DNA from: Fibrobacter sp.
GTDB lineage: Bacteria; Fibrobacterota; Fibrobacteria; Fibrobacterales; Fibrobacteraceae
NCBI GenBank assembly: GCA_017642335.1
Contig: JAGCPF010000012.1
Location: 1 to 51,478, forward strand
Direction: 5' to 3'
Length of the DNA: 51,478 nucleotides
The position numbers were made by a program, and so were the translations under genes. Under the pieces are notes generated by a model that was not told the DNA's origin, ran no database searches, and saw only the letters and a program-made list of their open reading frames with translations. Shown one piece after another: positions 1 through 7,699 of this stretch; position 1 is the stretch's first letter; the number at the start of each line of letters is the position of its first letter.

Positions 1-8
1 TCATTCAT
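1..8 (-). CDS. Start of an off-window leftward gene (first codons only)
   Basis: Only the start codon, one further codon and two bases lie in the window (ATG AAT GA on the minus strand, ATG at 8-6). The call rests on a good ribosome binding site, AAAGGA at 20-15, six bases before the ATG. Nothing can be said about the product. The binding site lies in one arm of a 13-bp inverted repeat described separately. Confidence 0.45.
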
Positions 9-11
9 TTT

Positions 12-80
12 AAATCCTTTGATTTTATTGTGATGCAGTTGGCAGACCGCATTTCAATATTAATCAAAGGATTTTTTTCT
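12..80. repeat. 13-bp perfect inverted repeat over a ribosome binding site, with T-tract
   Basis: AAATCCTTTGATT at 12-24 and AATCAAAGGATTT at 62-74 are perfect inverted repeats separated by 37 bases. Read on the plus strand, the second arm runs into seven Ts, so the structure could terminate a rightward transcript. Read on the minus strand, the arm at 12-24 contains the AAAGGA binding site of the leftward gene starting at 8, so folding of a long enough leader would hide that site. Which role applies depends on where transcription starts. Confidence 0.5.
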
Positions 81-105
81 CATGACCGCCAGAAGGCTTT
101 TACGG

Positions 106-133
106 AACTACCGGCGTAGCCGGTAGTTTTCTT
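106..133 (+). terminator. Rho-independent terminator, rightward
   Basis: A 10-bp stem (AACTACCGGC at 106-115 with GCCGGTAGTT at 119-128) closes a GTA loop and is followed by TTTCTTT. It faces rightward, for a gene ending left of the window, and is back to back with the leftward terminator at 139-167. Confidence 0.7.
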
Positions 134-138
134 TATAC

Positions 139-167
139 AAAAAAGTTCTCCGTACTGTACGGAGAAC
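139..167 (-). terminator. Rho-independent terminator of lipoprotein module 1
   Basis: GTTCTCCGTAC at 145-155 and GTACGGAGAAC at 157-167 form a near-perfect palindrome. On the minus strand it is followed by six Ts (A-run at 139-144). It lies 28 bases beyond the stop codon of the lipoprotein gene ending at 196. Confidence 0.8.
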
Positions 168-195
168 AATCTAGCATTTTTTTTGATTTACTTGA

Positions 196-1608
196 TTAAT
201 CCTGAACGGGATGGACTAAGGTTACATACATATTTTCACACAGACTTGCCTGCTGGCCGAGAATAGCATCGAGCGTGACACCCGTGAAATTCTTGACGGC
301 ACAAGCCATCCCTACATTATTCACCATTCCCTTTGAAGGATAATTATAGAACGAACCCGCAACCGATTCACATTCCGTTCTGAACAAAGTTTCCACACTT
401 TCACTCTCCATAGATCCTGCCACTAAATAAACAATTACAGAATCAGAGTACTGAAGAATCGTATTGTAAAGATAACGCAAATTATAATACCCCGACAACC
501 AGTGTGCAGAACTCTCTAGTCCGAATTTGTCCCTGAACACATCGACATCGCAACGAGTTGAAACTGGACCTACATAATATTTTTCTGAAGAAGAGCCGAA
601 CGCATAGTATCGAGCCGCTTCAGAGACGCGCAGATCATTATGTTCACTTACTACAGATTTTGAGGGGAATGCCATCGCAAGGCTATCCAATACAATGCGT
701 TCCGTTTCAGAGACATTCAATGTTTCGACATTCGGCTTTATGATAAAAGAACGATTTGCACTTGCATCGATACCCTCTGCAGACGACGAAGGCAGTTCCT
801 GACGAGGATCAACAACGGGAACATACGAAGTATCAATTTTAAAATCATCTTTATCGCAATTCTTCCCTGTTTTCAAGTCACATTCAAATTCGGAGTCAAC
901 AGGATCGGGTGACGTTTCAACAAAGTCGCTCGAACTGGAGAAATCGCGTGATGTCGAAGACAGCGTGGAGAACTTCCCCGTTTTTGTTTTTGCGTTTTTG
1001 TAAACATCATTGCATAGTTCTTCCGAGAACGTTGATAAGTTCCTAACGATATCATTGAAATTGACTGTCGAATCCGCAGGAATTGTTGTAACGGCCCTGT
1101 CGTCATAGCAATAGGACTTCACGTTGCCATTTTCATCGCAAGTTTTTTTATCATCCTTTCCATTATAGACAACAGCCTGGGAATGGCACGAAGCGACAAA
1201 TTCCGCAAGTACGCGATCACAACCGCTACCGAAGTTCTTTAACTCCAGCGAATTCTTGACGACACCATCAGCATCTATTTGGATCTTGGAAATATACGAC
1301 TTTTCATCGCCCGTACACTCTGCCGAGACTCCGTTTTCTGCTTCGAACGTTTTCAGTTCGCCGCCGTCCAGCGCAACGACCGATGTAGCCGCCGTCTTGA
1401 ACGCAATTTCAGGAAAATCAAAATTTGCGCTGTTCGCGTCGCTCGACCCAGGATGGCTCGACGAACTGAGATTCTGCGCAATGGCGTCCGGATCGATTGT
1501 CGCGCCGGTCAGTTTATCACTGCTGGAATCGCTAGAACAGGCGATAAGGGAGAACAAGGCCATGCTTCCGGCAGCACAACCGACTGTGAATAATTTCTTG
1601 TTAAGCAT
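196..1608 (-). CDS. Fibrobacter-type lipoprotein of unknown function (module 1)
   Basis: 470 residues. It has a lipoprotein signal peptide with lipobox LIAC (Cys24), then a Ser/Asp-rich stretch (SSDSSSDK) and several short poly-serine linkers, so it is probably anchored in the outer membrane or exposed. A cysteine-bearing segment, SGCDRVLAEFVASC, resembles NSCDSVFAEFKAEC in the lipoprotein at 14206-15417, so the two are likely paralogues. The start is supported by GAGGAAAG just upstream and by overlap with the preceding gene: its ATG lies inside the last codons of the TIGR02147 gene, an 8-base overlap that implies translational coupling. No enzymatic motif was recognised. Exported location is well supported; function is unknown. 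Confidence 0.8.
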   Translation of the reverse strand: MLNKKLFTVGCAAGSMALFSLIACSSDSSSDKLTGATIDPDAIAQNLSSSSHPGSSDANSANFDFPEIAFKTAATSVVALDGGELKTFEAENGVSAECTGDEKSYISKIQIDADGVVKNSLELKNFGSGCDRVLAEFVASCHSQAVVYNGKDDKKTCDENGNVKSYCYDDRAVTTIPADSTVNFNDIVRNLSTFSEELCNDVYKNAKTKTGKFSTLSSTSRDFSSSSDFVETSPDPVDSEFECDLKTGKNCDKDDFKIDTSYVPVVDPRQELPSSSAEGIDASANRSFIIKPNVETLNVSETERIVLDSLAMAFPSKSVVSEHNDLRVSEAARYYAFGSSSEKYYVGPVSTRCDVDVFRDKFGLESSAHWLSGYYNLRYLYNTILQYSDSVIVYLVAGSMESESVETLFRTECESVAGSFYNYPSKGMVNNVGMACAVKNFTGVTLDAILGQQASLCENMYVTLVHPVQD

Positions 1609-2434
1609 TGCTTTCCTCCTTTACTTTATTTGTGCAAGGGAAAAATTGAAAGTTGATTCGATAAACCTGGTTTAAATTCTTGTATTCGTCGGCGATGGCG
1701 ACCACACGCTTGCAGCAAGCTGTAATCTCGTTGACGATTCTGCCATAGGCTTCCTCGTTTACGCCGAGCGTGACACCATTGAAAAAGCGTTCGCCCTGCA
1801 CATAACGGTCCACCGCACGGACGGCCATGTTTCCCATCTCCTTGTGCATGGCACGGATGGCAATGGGCAGCGCTTCCGGCGAGCCAATGACGGTCCGCTC
1901 GGTCTGCGAGAAGACCTTTTCGCCGTCCTTCTTGAGGAAACCCGCCTTGACGAGAAACGCCAAGATGTCGCGGACTTCCTCGGCGGAGACATACTCCTTG
2001 CATTCCTCGGCGAGCTTGCGGGGCTGTGCGCCAGGCATCATCGGAGCAAGTTCACGAATGACGGGATACTTCCACGATTCATAATACTGGAAGGTTTCGC
2101 TGTCGACGACGCGGGCCTTGTGTTCCCGCGCAATCCGCTCCATCTCGAGCAGGGCGGCCTTCTTGACGGAATCCTTCTCGGCATTCCCGAAGATGACAAG
2201 CTGCCTGAAATATTCGCCCTCGTATGCGACGAGCCCCATCGCCTTCGCGACCGGTTCAACCTTGACCATGCTCAGGTTGCTCTGACCCATACATACAAGC
2301 TTCAGGAAGTTCGGCGAACTGAATCCGGCAAGCTTGCAGAATTCGCGCCAGGAGAACGCCCCGTGACTTTTACGATAATCGTAATAGTCCTGCATGAAAA
2401 GGTGGTAGTCTTTGTATTCGAGTATCGGTTTCAT
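1601..2434 (-). CDS. TIGR02147-family protein, putative transcription regulator (copy 1)
   Basis: 277 residues from the ATG at 2434 (MKPILEYKDYHLF). A 27-residue upstream extension is open but rejected, because the homologous copy at 15429-16271 begins at the equivalent point. The N-terminus (residues 1-70) contains a helix-turn-helix-like stretch, FSWREFCKLAGFSS, and the rest is a predicted helical domain. TIGR02147 is a paralogous family first defined in Fibrobacter; its members are presumed regulators, without biochemistry known to me. It is the first gene of an operon with the lipoprotein at 196-1608. The ATG lies six bases after a TATTTT hexamer, with no Shine-Dalgarno sequence at usable spacing. 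Similarity to copy 2 is high throughout (for example the segment ELAPMMPGA), while copy 3 is more distant. Confidence 0.85.
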   Translation of the reverse strand: MKPILEYKDYHLFMQDYYDYRKSHGAFSWREFCKLAGFSSPNFLKLVCMGQSNLSMVKVEPVAKAMGLVAYEGEYFRQLVIFGNAEKDSVKKAALLEMERIAREHKARVVDSETFQYYESWKYPVIRELAPMMPGAQPRKLAEECKEYVSAEEVRDILAFLVKAGFLKKDGEKVFSQTERTVIGSPEALPIAIRAMHKEMGNMAVRAVDRYVQGERFFNGVTLGVNEEAYGRIVNEITACCKRVVAIADEYKNLNQVYRINFQFFPCTNKVKEESNA

Positions 2435-2440
2435 GCCTAT

Positions 2441-2470
2441 AAAATAGATTCTCCAGGCACCGACAGTCAA
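2441..2470 (-). promoter_or_regulatory. Promoter of TIGR02147 copy 1, leaderless geometry
   Basis: On the minus strand TTGACT (2470-2465), an 18-base spacer and TATTTT (2446-2441) precede ATG 2434 by only six bases. Transcription would begin about at the start codon. TTGACT also serves as the -35 box of copy 3. Confidence 0.55.
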
Positions 2471-2478
2471 TATCCAAA

Positions 2479-2510
2479 TTATACAAAAATTAAGATTTTT
2501 AACAAAAATC
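2479..2510 (-). promoter_or_regulatory. Possible operator region upstream of TIGR02147 copy 1
   Basis: TTATACAAAAA at 2479-2489 (plus strand) lies just upstream of the -35 box and recurs 43-45 bases before the start codon of copy 2. Next to it GATTTTT-AAC-AAAAATC (2494-2510) is a 7-bp-arm palindrome. Both are AT-rich, so chance cannot be excluded. Confidence 0.3.
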
Positions 2511-2567
2511 AACACTTTTTAGTAACATTTTTTCAGTTTTAAACTCTAAATTATACACTTCGTATTA

Positions 2568-2600
2568 TTTGGAGCAAAACACTACTTTTTGGAGCGAAAA
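2568..2600 (+). promoter_or_regulatory. 20-bp-spaced direct repeat upstream of rubrerythrin
   Basis: TTTGGAGCAAAA (2568-2579) and TTTGGAGCGAAAA (2588-2600) are direct repeats exactly 20 bp apart, about two helical turns. A TACATT hexamer (2617-2622) lies 17 bases after the second copy and 27 bases before the rubrerythrin ATG. The pattern suits a tandem activator or peroxide-regulator site; no known consensus was recognised. Confidence 0.35.
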
Positions 2601-2648
2601 ATAATCTACATTGAAGACAAGTACACCAAACACCAAAAAGGATACAAT

Positions 2649-3188
2649 ATGGCAAACAAATACGCCGGAACCCAGACCGAAAAGAATCTCCAGGCCGCAT
2701 TCGCAGGCGAATCCCAGGCCCGCAACAAGTACACCTACTTCGCTAGCCGCGCCAAGAAGGATGGTTTCGAGCAGATTGCCGAACTCTTCCTCAAGACTGC
2801 CGATAACGAGAAGGAACACGCCAAGCTGTGGTTCAAGGAACTCGAAGGCATCGGTGACACAGCCGAAAACCTGAAAGCCGCCGCCGATGGCGAAAACTAC
2901 GAATGGACCGACATGTACGAAGGTTTCGCGAAGACCGCCGAAGAAGAAGGCTTCACTGTCCTTGCCAAGAAGTTCCGCATGGTCGCCGCTATCGAAAAGC
3001 GCCACGAAGAACGCTACCGCGCCCTCCTCAAGAACGTGGAAACCGCGGCCGTGTTCGAAAAGAGCGAAGTCAAGGTGTGGGAATGCCGCAACTGCGGACA
3101 CATCGTCGTCGGCACCAAGGCCCCGGCCGCATGCCCCGTCTGCGCCCATCCGCAGTCCTTCTTCGAAGTCACTGCTGAAAACTTCTAA
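2649..3188 (+). CDS. rbr: Rubrerythrin (cytoplasmic peroxide reductase)
   Basis: 179 residues. Rubrerythrin reduces hydrogen peroxide to water at a non-haem di-iron centre, with electrons delivered through a rubredoxin-like iron; it is a standard oxidative-stress enzyme of anaerobes. Residues 1-135 form the ferritin-like four-helix domain, with Glu21, the Glu54-K-E-His57 motif, Glu91 and Glu116-K-R-His119 as metal ligands. Residues 140-179 form the rubredoxin-like domain with Cys146-x-x-Cys149 and Cys162-x-x-Cys165. Both sites are complete. The ATG at 2649 follows AAAAAGGA at normal spacing; an in-frame ATG at 2589 is not in the family and lies in the probable promoter. It is monocistronic, divergent from TIGR02147 copy 1, and has its own terminator. 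Confidence 0.95.
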   Translation: MANKYAGTQTEKNLQAAFAGESQARNKYTYFASRAKKDGFEQIAELFLKTADNEKEHAKLWFKELEGIGDTAENLKAAADGENYEWTDMYEGFAKTAEEEGFTVLAKKFRMVAAIEKRHEERYRALLKNVETAAVFEKSEVKVWECRNCGHIVVGTKAPAACPVCAHPQSFFEVTAENF

Positions 3189-3239
3189 ACAAGTCGTTTT
3201 GCGCTACTATTTAGCAAGAACGTCTTTTTGACACTAACA

Positions 3240-3270
3240 TGTCCGGCTCCGGCCGGGCATTTCTTGTTTA
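3240..3270 (+). terminator. Terminator of rubrerythrin
   Basis: TGTCCGGC (3240-3247) pairs with GCCGGGCA (3252-3259) around TCCG, with one G-U pair, followed by TTTCTTGTTT. It reaches the stop codon of the convergent GSCFA gene. Confidence 0.7.
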
Positions 3271-4287
3271 GAGAGCCATGAACCGTTCGCGTTCTTCGGC
3301 AAGATCGAGCCCGGGGATTTGCGATTCCAGTTCCGCAGCCTGCGCAAGGCATTTCTTTGCGAACTCAACAGCCGCTGGTGTCAATGCGTCGCTTATACGG
3401 TGGTGGGCACTCTTCAAAAATTTTTCCACCTTGCGGATGTTCTCGTGCGTCGTCGCATCGCAATAGGTTTCGGCCATGCGTTCAAAAATGTACTCCTCGG
3501 CTGTCTCGGACAGATGCACCATGTCAGCATCATAGAAACGATAATCGCGCAGTTCGTCCATCACGATTTCGTAACTCGGAAAATATTCGACGCAAACTTC
3601 ATCGGAGAAATTTTCGGAACGCCCGGACGCAAATTCCGCAACGACCTGGTTTACGGCAAGCAGTAACGTCGCTTTGGAAAGCGTATTGTTGTGCATCCCG
3701 TCCCCCGCATGCCGAAGCGGCGACACGGTGAACACGACATGGACTTTGCCTTGCCTTATCTTGTGCAGGCTATCAACGATATCGCGCAGCGCAGCGGCCG
3801 CGCGCTCCACGGAAACAAGCTCGCGGCTGAACAGGCCAGGGTCCTGCCGGTGGCAATTCGAGACCACCTCCCCCGTCTGCTTCAGGAAATAGACGAACGC
3901 CGTGCCCAGCGTAACAAAAACAGCATCGGAACCTTGCAGGAAAGTTCGCGCACGGGATGCAGCATCGTTCAGGTTAGCGATACAGTCTTCGCGGGTCGGC
4001 GCCGAGAGCGAGCCGTGCGCACCCCAGCAATGCCATAACGGAGCCCGGGCATCCTGGAAAACATCCCCTTCCCCGTAGGTTTTTGCATCGGCGATGTTCT
4101 TCAGCATGGCCGCAATCGAAAGCGGATTGTAGATGGTTCCGAAGGGATTCGAAAGCACGTGGAATTTCCTTTCCGTAAAGCGCCTCGAAATATTGTCGGC
4201 AAAGCAGGAGCCCACAAAGGCGACTTTCCCGGTGTAGTCGATTCGCCAATCCGGGACGGAGATGTCTGTTTTCGTGAAAAATTCCAT
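3268..4287 (-). CDS. GSCFA-domain protein
   Basis: 339 residues from the ATG at 4287. The family name-motif GSCFA is present at residues 26-30 after a short N-terminal strand (FTKTDISVPDWRIDY), and the conserved NPFGTIYNPLS segment follows. GSCFA proteins resemble SGNH/GDSL-type hydrolases and are thought to act as esterases or acyltransferases; the substrate is unknown. An ATG eight codons upstream (4311) overlaps the AAAGGAG binding site, so the internal start was chosen although its spacing (13 bases) is long. There is no signal peptide, so it should be cytoplasmic. It is convergent with rubrerythrin and divergent from the polyamine genes. Confidence 0.85.
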   Translation of the reverse strand: MEFFTKTDISVPDWRIDYTGKVAFVGSCFADNISRRFTERKFHVLSNPFGTIYNPLSIAAMLKNIADAKTYGEGDVFQDARAPLWHCWGAHGSLSAPTREDCIANLNDAASRARTFLQGSDAVFVTLGTAFVYFLKQTGEVVSNCHRQDPGLFSRELVSVERAAAALRDIVDSLHKIRQGKVHVVFTVSPLRHAGDGMHNNTLSKATLLLAVNQVVAEFASGRSENFSDEVCVEYFPSYEIVMDELRDYRFYDADMVHLSETAEEYIFERMAETYCDATTHENIRKVEKFLKSAHHRISDALTPAAVEFAKKCLAQAAELESQIPGLDLAEERERFMAL

Positions 4288-4447
4288 GATGTAAATATAG
4301 CTCCTTTCCAAGACTCAAAAAGGGTCCTGCAAGCAGTCCCGCTTCACTCGTCCTACGCAAAAGTTCCTACATTTGTCATGTCAACATACTCTACCGGGAT
4401 CGCCATCCCGATGGATTAACTCTCAACAAATGAGGAACAAACAAAAA

Positions 4448-5722
4448 ATGGCAAGAGCTTTGATTATCGGTTGTGGCGCCGTCGCCACAGTTGCTATCAA
4501 GAAGTGCTGCACCTGCAGCGAAGTCTTCAGCGAAATCTGCATCGCTAGCCGTCATCGCGAAAACTGCGAAAAGCTGGCACAGGAACTCCGCCCGAACACG
4601 AAGACGGTCATCACGACTGCCGCCGTGGATGCAGACAAGGCCGAAAATGTCTCTAAGCTCATCAAGGAATACAAGCCCGACCTGGTGATGAACATCGCGC
4701 TCCCCTACCAGGACCTCGCCATCATGGATGCCTGCCTCGAATGCGGCGTAAACTACATGGACACGGCGAACTACGAGCCCGAAAACATCGACGACCCCGA
4801 GTGGCGCAAGGTCTACGACAAGCGCTGCAAGGAACAGGGCTTCAGCGCCTACTTCGACTACAGCTGGCAGTGGGCGTACAAAGAAAAGTTTGAAAAGGCC
4901 GGTCTCACGGCACTGCTCGGTTCCGGCTTCGACCCGGGTGTTTCTCAGGCCTACTGCGCCTACGCCCTCAAGCACCAGTTCGACACGATTGAAGAAATCG
5001 ACATCCTGGACTGCAACGGCGGCGATCACGGCTACAAGTTTGCGACCAACTTCAACCCCGAAATCAACCTGCGCGAAGTTTCCGCTCCGGGCAGCTACTG
5101 GGACACCGACGAGAATGGCAAGGGCCACTGGGTCGAAATCCCGGCCATGAGCATCAAGCGTGAATACGTGTTCGACGAAGTGGGCAAGAAGGACATGTAC
5201 CTGCTGCACCACGAAGAAATCGAATCGCTCGCCCAGAACATCCCGGGCGTGAAGCGCATCCGTTTCTTCATGACATTCGGCCAGAGCTACCTCGACCATA
5301 TGCGCTGCCTCGAAGACGTGGGCATGCTCAGCACGCAGCCTATCAAGTTCCAGGGTCAAGACATCGTGCCGATCCAGTTCTTGAAGGCTCTCCTTCCGGA
5401 CCCGGCAAGCCTCGGCCCCCGTACCGTGGGCAAGACCAACATCGGTTGTATCTTCAAGGGTACCAAGGACGGCAAGCCGAAGACCTACTACCTGTACAAC
5501 GTCTGCAACCACCAGGAATGCTACAAGGAACTCGGCAGCCAGGCTATCGCCTACACCACAGGCGTTCCGGCCATGTGCGGCGCCATGATGGTACTTACTG
5601 GCAAGTGGAACAAGCCGGGCGTGCACACCGTCGAAGAATTTGATCCGGATCCGTTCATGGAAGCCCTCACCAAGTACGGCCTCCCGTGGAAGGAAAACTT
5701 TAACCCTGTTCTCGTTGACTAG
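4448..5722 (+). CDS. Carboxynorspermidine / carboxyspermidine dehydrogenase (saccharopine dehydrogenase family)
   Basis: 424 residues. It is predicted to condense putrescine (or diaminopropane) with aspartate beta-semialdehyde using NADPH to give carboxy(nor)spermidine, the first step of the aminopropyl-transfer route that needs no S-adenosylmethionine. The N-terminus has a Rossmann motif, IIGCGAVA (residues 6-13), then the saccharopine-dehydrogenase fold; SGFDPGVSQAYCAYA is a family-typical stretch. The start at 4448 follows GAGGAACAAAC; the 25-residue upstream extension is rejected because the Rossmann strand must begin near the N-terminus. Arginine decarboxylase follows after 14 bases, so the two are co-transcribed. 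Saccharopine dehydrogenase proper (lysine metabolism) is the alternative, but the speA neighbour favours polyamines. The carboxyspermidine decarboxylase is not in the window. Confidence 0.85.
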   Translation: MARALIIGCGAVATVAIKKCCTCSEVFSEICIASRHRENCEKLAQELRPNTKTVITTAAVDADKAENVSKLIKEYKPDLVMNIALPYQDLAIMDACLECGVNYMDTANYEPENIDDPEWRKVYDKRCKEQGFSAYFDYSWQWAYKEKFEKAGLTALLGSGFDPGVSQAYCAYALKHQFDTIEEIDILDCNGGDHGYKFATNFNPEINLREVSAPGSYWDTDENGKGHWVEIPAMSIKREYVFDEVGKKDMYLLHHEEIESLAQNIPGVKRIRFFMTFGQSYLDHMRCLEDVGMLSTQPIKFQGQDIVPIQFLKALLPDPASLGPRTVGKTNIGCIFKGTKDGKPKTYYLYNVCNHQECYKELGSQAIAYTTGVPAMCGAMMVLTGKWNKPGVHTVEEFDPDPFMEALTKYGLPWKENFNPVLVD

Positions 5723-5736
5723 AGAGACTCAGAGCA

Positions 5737-7635
5737 ATGAAAAAATGGCGCATTGACGATTCCCGCGACTTGTACAACGTCAAGGGCTGGGGTGTAAACT
5801 ACTTCGACATCAACGAGAAGGGCCATGCGACGGTACACCCGCTCAAGGACGGCGGCCCGGACATCGACCTCTACGATCTGGTGCAGGAACTCGCGCTCCG
5901 CGACGTCTCTACCCCAATGCTGTTGCGTTTCCCGGATATCCTGGACAGCCGCATCGAAAAAATCAACGAGTGCTTCAACAAGGCCCGCAAGGAATACGGT
6001 TTCAAGGGGAGCTACTACAGCATCTTCCCTATCAAGGTGAACCAGCAGCGCGCCGTCTTGGAAGAAGTCGTGCGCCACGGCAAGAAATTCAACATCGGGC
6101 TCGAAGCCGGTTCCAAACCGGAACTGCACGCCGTCCTCGCCAACATGGACAACCCCGATGCCCTGATTATCTGTAACGGCTACAAGGACGAAGACTTCAT
6201 CGAACTTGCACTCCTTGCACAGAAGATGGGCAAGAAGATTTTCATCGTCGTCGAGAAGATGAACGAGCTTCACCTGGTGGTGGAACTTTCCCGCCGCATC
6301 GGTGTGCGTCCGAACATAGGCATCCGCATCAAGCTTGCAAGCTCCGGCAGCGGCAAGTGGGAAGAATCCGGCGGATACCACAGCAAGTTCGGCCTGAACA
6401 GTTCTGAACTTTTGGAAGCGCTGGACTACATCAAGGAAGAGAAAATGGAAGACTGCATGAAGCTCATCCATTTCCACCTGGGTAGCCAGATTACGCATAT
6501 TCGCAATATCAAGAATGGCCTCCGCGAAATTTCGCAGTTCTACATCCAAATTCGCAAGATGGGAATGAACCTGGAATTCGTAGACGTGGGCGGCGGCTTG
6601 GGCGTTGATTACGACGGCACCCGCAGCACCAACGCAAGTTCCGTGAACTATTCCATCCAGGAATACGCGAACGACGTGGTGTACGCCATCTACGAAGCCT
6701 GCGAAGAGGCAAAGCTTTCGCACCCGAACATCATCGCGGAATCGGGCCGTGCGCTTTCGGCGCACCATTCCATCCTAGTGTTCAACATTCTGGAAACTGC
6801 AAGTCAGGCCTTCTTCGACGACGAGGAACACGAAATCGGCGACGATGCACCCGATGCACTGAAAGACCTTTACGGGATTTACAAGGGGCTCTCCCCCAAG
6901 AACCTACTGGAAAGCTGGCACGATGCCATGCAGCTGAACGACGACGTTCTGAGCGGATTCAAAGTGGGCGACTACGATTTGCCCACCCGCGCCATGAGCG
7001 AACGCCTTTTCTGGAGCATCGCCCGCGAAGTGAACCAGATTGCAAGCGAACTGCGCCATCCGCCTTACGAACTGGCGGAACTCCCCCGCCTCTTGGCCGA
7101 GAAGTATTTCGGAAATTTCAGCCTTTTCCAGAGCCTGCCCGACAGTTGGGCCATCGACCAGATTTTCCCGGTCATGCCTATCCAGCGGCTAGACGAAGAA
7201 CCCACGGTAGAAACCACCATCCAGGATGTCACTTGCGACTCCGACGGAAAGATTGCCCTGTTCATCCGTGGTGGTGACGTAAGCCATACGCTCCCGCTCC
7301 ATAAGCTGAAAAAGAACGAACCTTACTACATCGCAGTTTATCTCGTGGGAGCCTACCAGGAAATCCTCGGCGACCTGCACAATCTCTTCGGTGATACGAA
7401 TGCCGTCCATATTGTCTGTGACGAACAGGGTGGCTACGAAATCGAAAAGGTCATCGACGGCGAATCCGTGGAAGACGTGCTCGACTACGTGAGTTTCAGC
7501 GACAAGGCCCTGGTGCGTAACATGGAAAACTGGGTGACCCGCTCCGTGAAGGAAGGGAAAATCAGCCTGCAAGAAGGCAAGGAATTCCTGAACATCTACC
7601 GCAGCGGCTTGTACGGATATACGTATCTAGAGTAA
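5737..7635 (+). CDS. speA: Biosynthetic arginine decarboxylase
   Basis: 632 residues, the usual SpeA length. It decarboxylates L-arginine to agmatine with pyridoxal phosphate. The N-terminus (YNVKGWGVNYFDINEKGH) matches the E. coli SpeA start region. The PLP lysine is Lys100 in SIFPIKVNQQ; the glycine-rich phosphate site is VDVGGGLGVDYDG, and AESGRALSAHHS is the conserved barrel motif. The C-terminal half carries the SpeA-specific helical insertion and beta domain. The start lies 14 bases after the dehydrogenase stop, so it is the second gene of a polyamine operon. Agmatine-to-putrescine enzymes are not seen nearby. No clear terminator follows; the next gene begins 64 bases downstream with its own promoter-like box. 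Confidence 0.95.
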   Translation: MKKWRIDDSRDLYNVKGWGVNYFDINEKGHATVHPLKDGGPDIDLYDLVQELALRDVSTPMLLRFPDILDSRIEKINECFNKARKEYGFKGSYYSIFPIKVNQQRAVLEEVVRHGKKFNIGLEAGSKPELHAVLANMDNPDALIICNGYKDEDFIELALLAQKMGKKIFIVVEKMNELHLVVELSRRIGVRPNIGIRIKLASSGSGKWEESGGYHSKFGLNSSELLEALDYIKEEKMEDCMKLIHFHLGSQITHIRNIKNGLREISQFYIQIRKMGMNLEFVDVGGGLGVDYDGTRSTNASSVNYSIQEYANDVVYAIYEACEEAKLSHPNIIAESGRALSAHHSILVFNILETASQAFFDDEEHEIGDDAPDALKDLYGIYKGLSPKNLLESWHDAMQLNDDVLSGFKVGDYDLPTRAMSERLFWSIAREVNQIASELRHPPYELAELPRLLAEKYFGNFSLFQSLPDSWAIDQIFPVMPIQRLDEEPTVETTIQDVTCDSDGKIALFIRGGDVSHTLPLHKLKKNEPYYIAVYLVGAYQEILGDLHNLFGDTNAVHIVCDEQGGYEIEKVIDGESVEDVLDYVSFSDKALVRNMENWVTRSVKEGKISLQEGKEFLNIYRSGLYGYTYLE

Positions 7636-7687
7636 CTTTCGCCCGTTTTTACGGACCAAAACACAAACTCTTTTCGAATATCTAATT

Positions 7688-7699
7688 TATATTATTAGT
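7688..7699 (+). promoter_or_regulatory. -10-like hexamer directly before the diguanylate cyclase start
   Basis: TATATT (7688-7693) ends six bases before ATG 7700, and no Shine-Dalgarno sequence is present. No good -35 box was found. It belongs to the leaderless-type starts seen across the window. Confidence 0.35.

Noticed and set aside
4391..6768. Long open frames antisense to the polyamine genes
   Set aside because: Both plus-strand genes are well recognised enzymes with intact active sites; the antisense products are low-complexity Val/Ala/His/Asp-rich.
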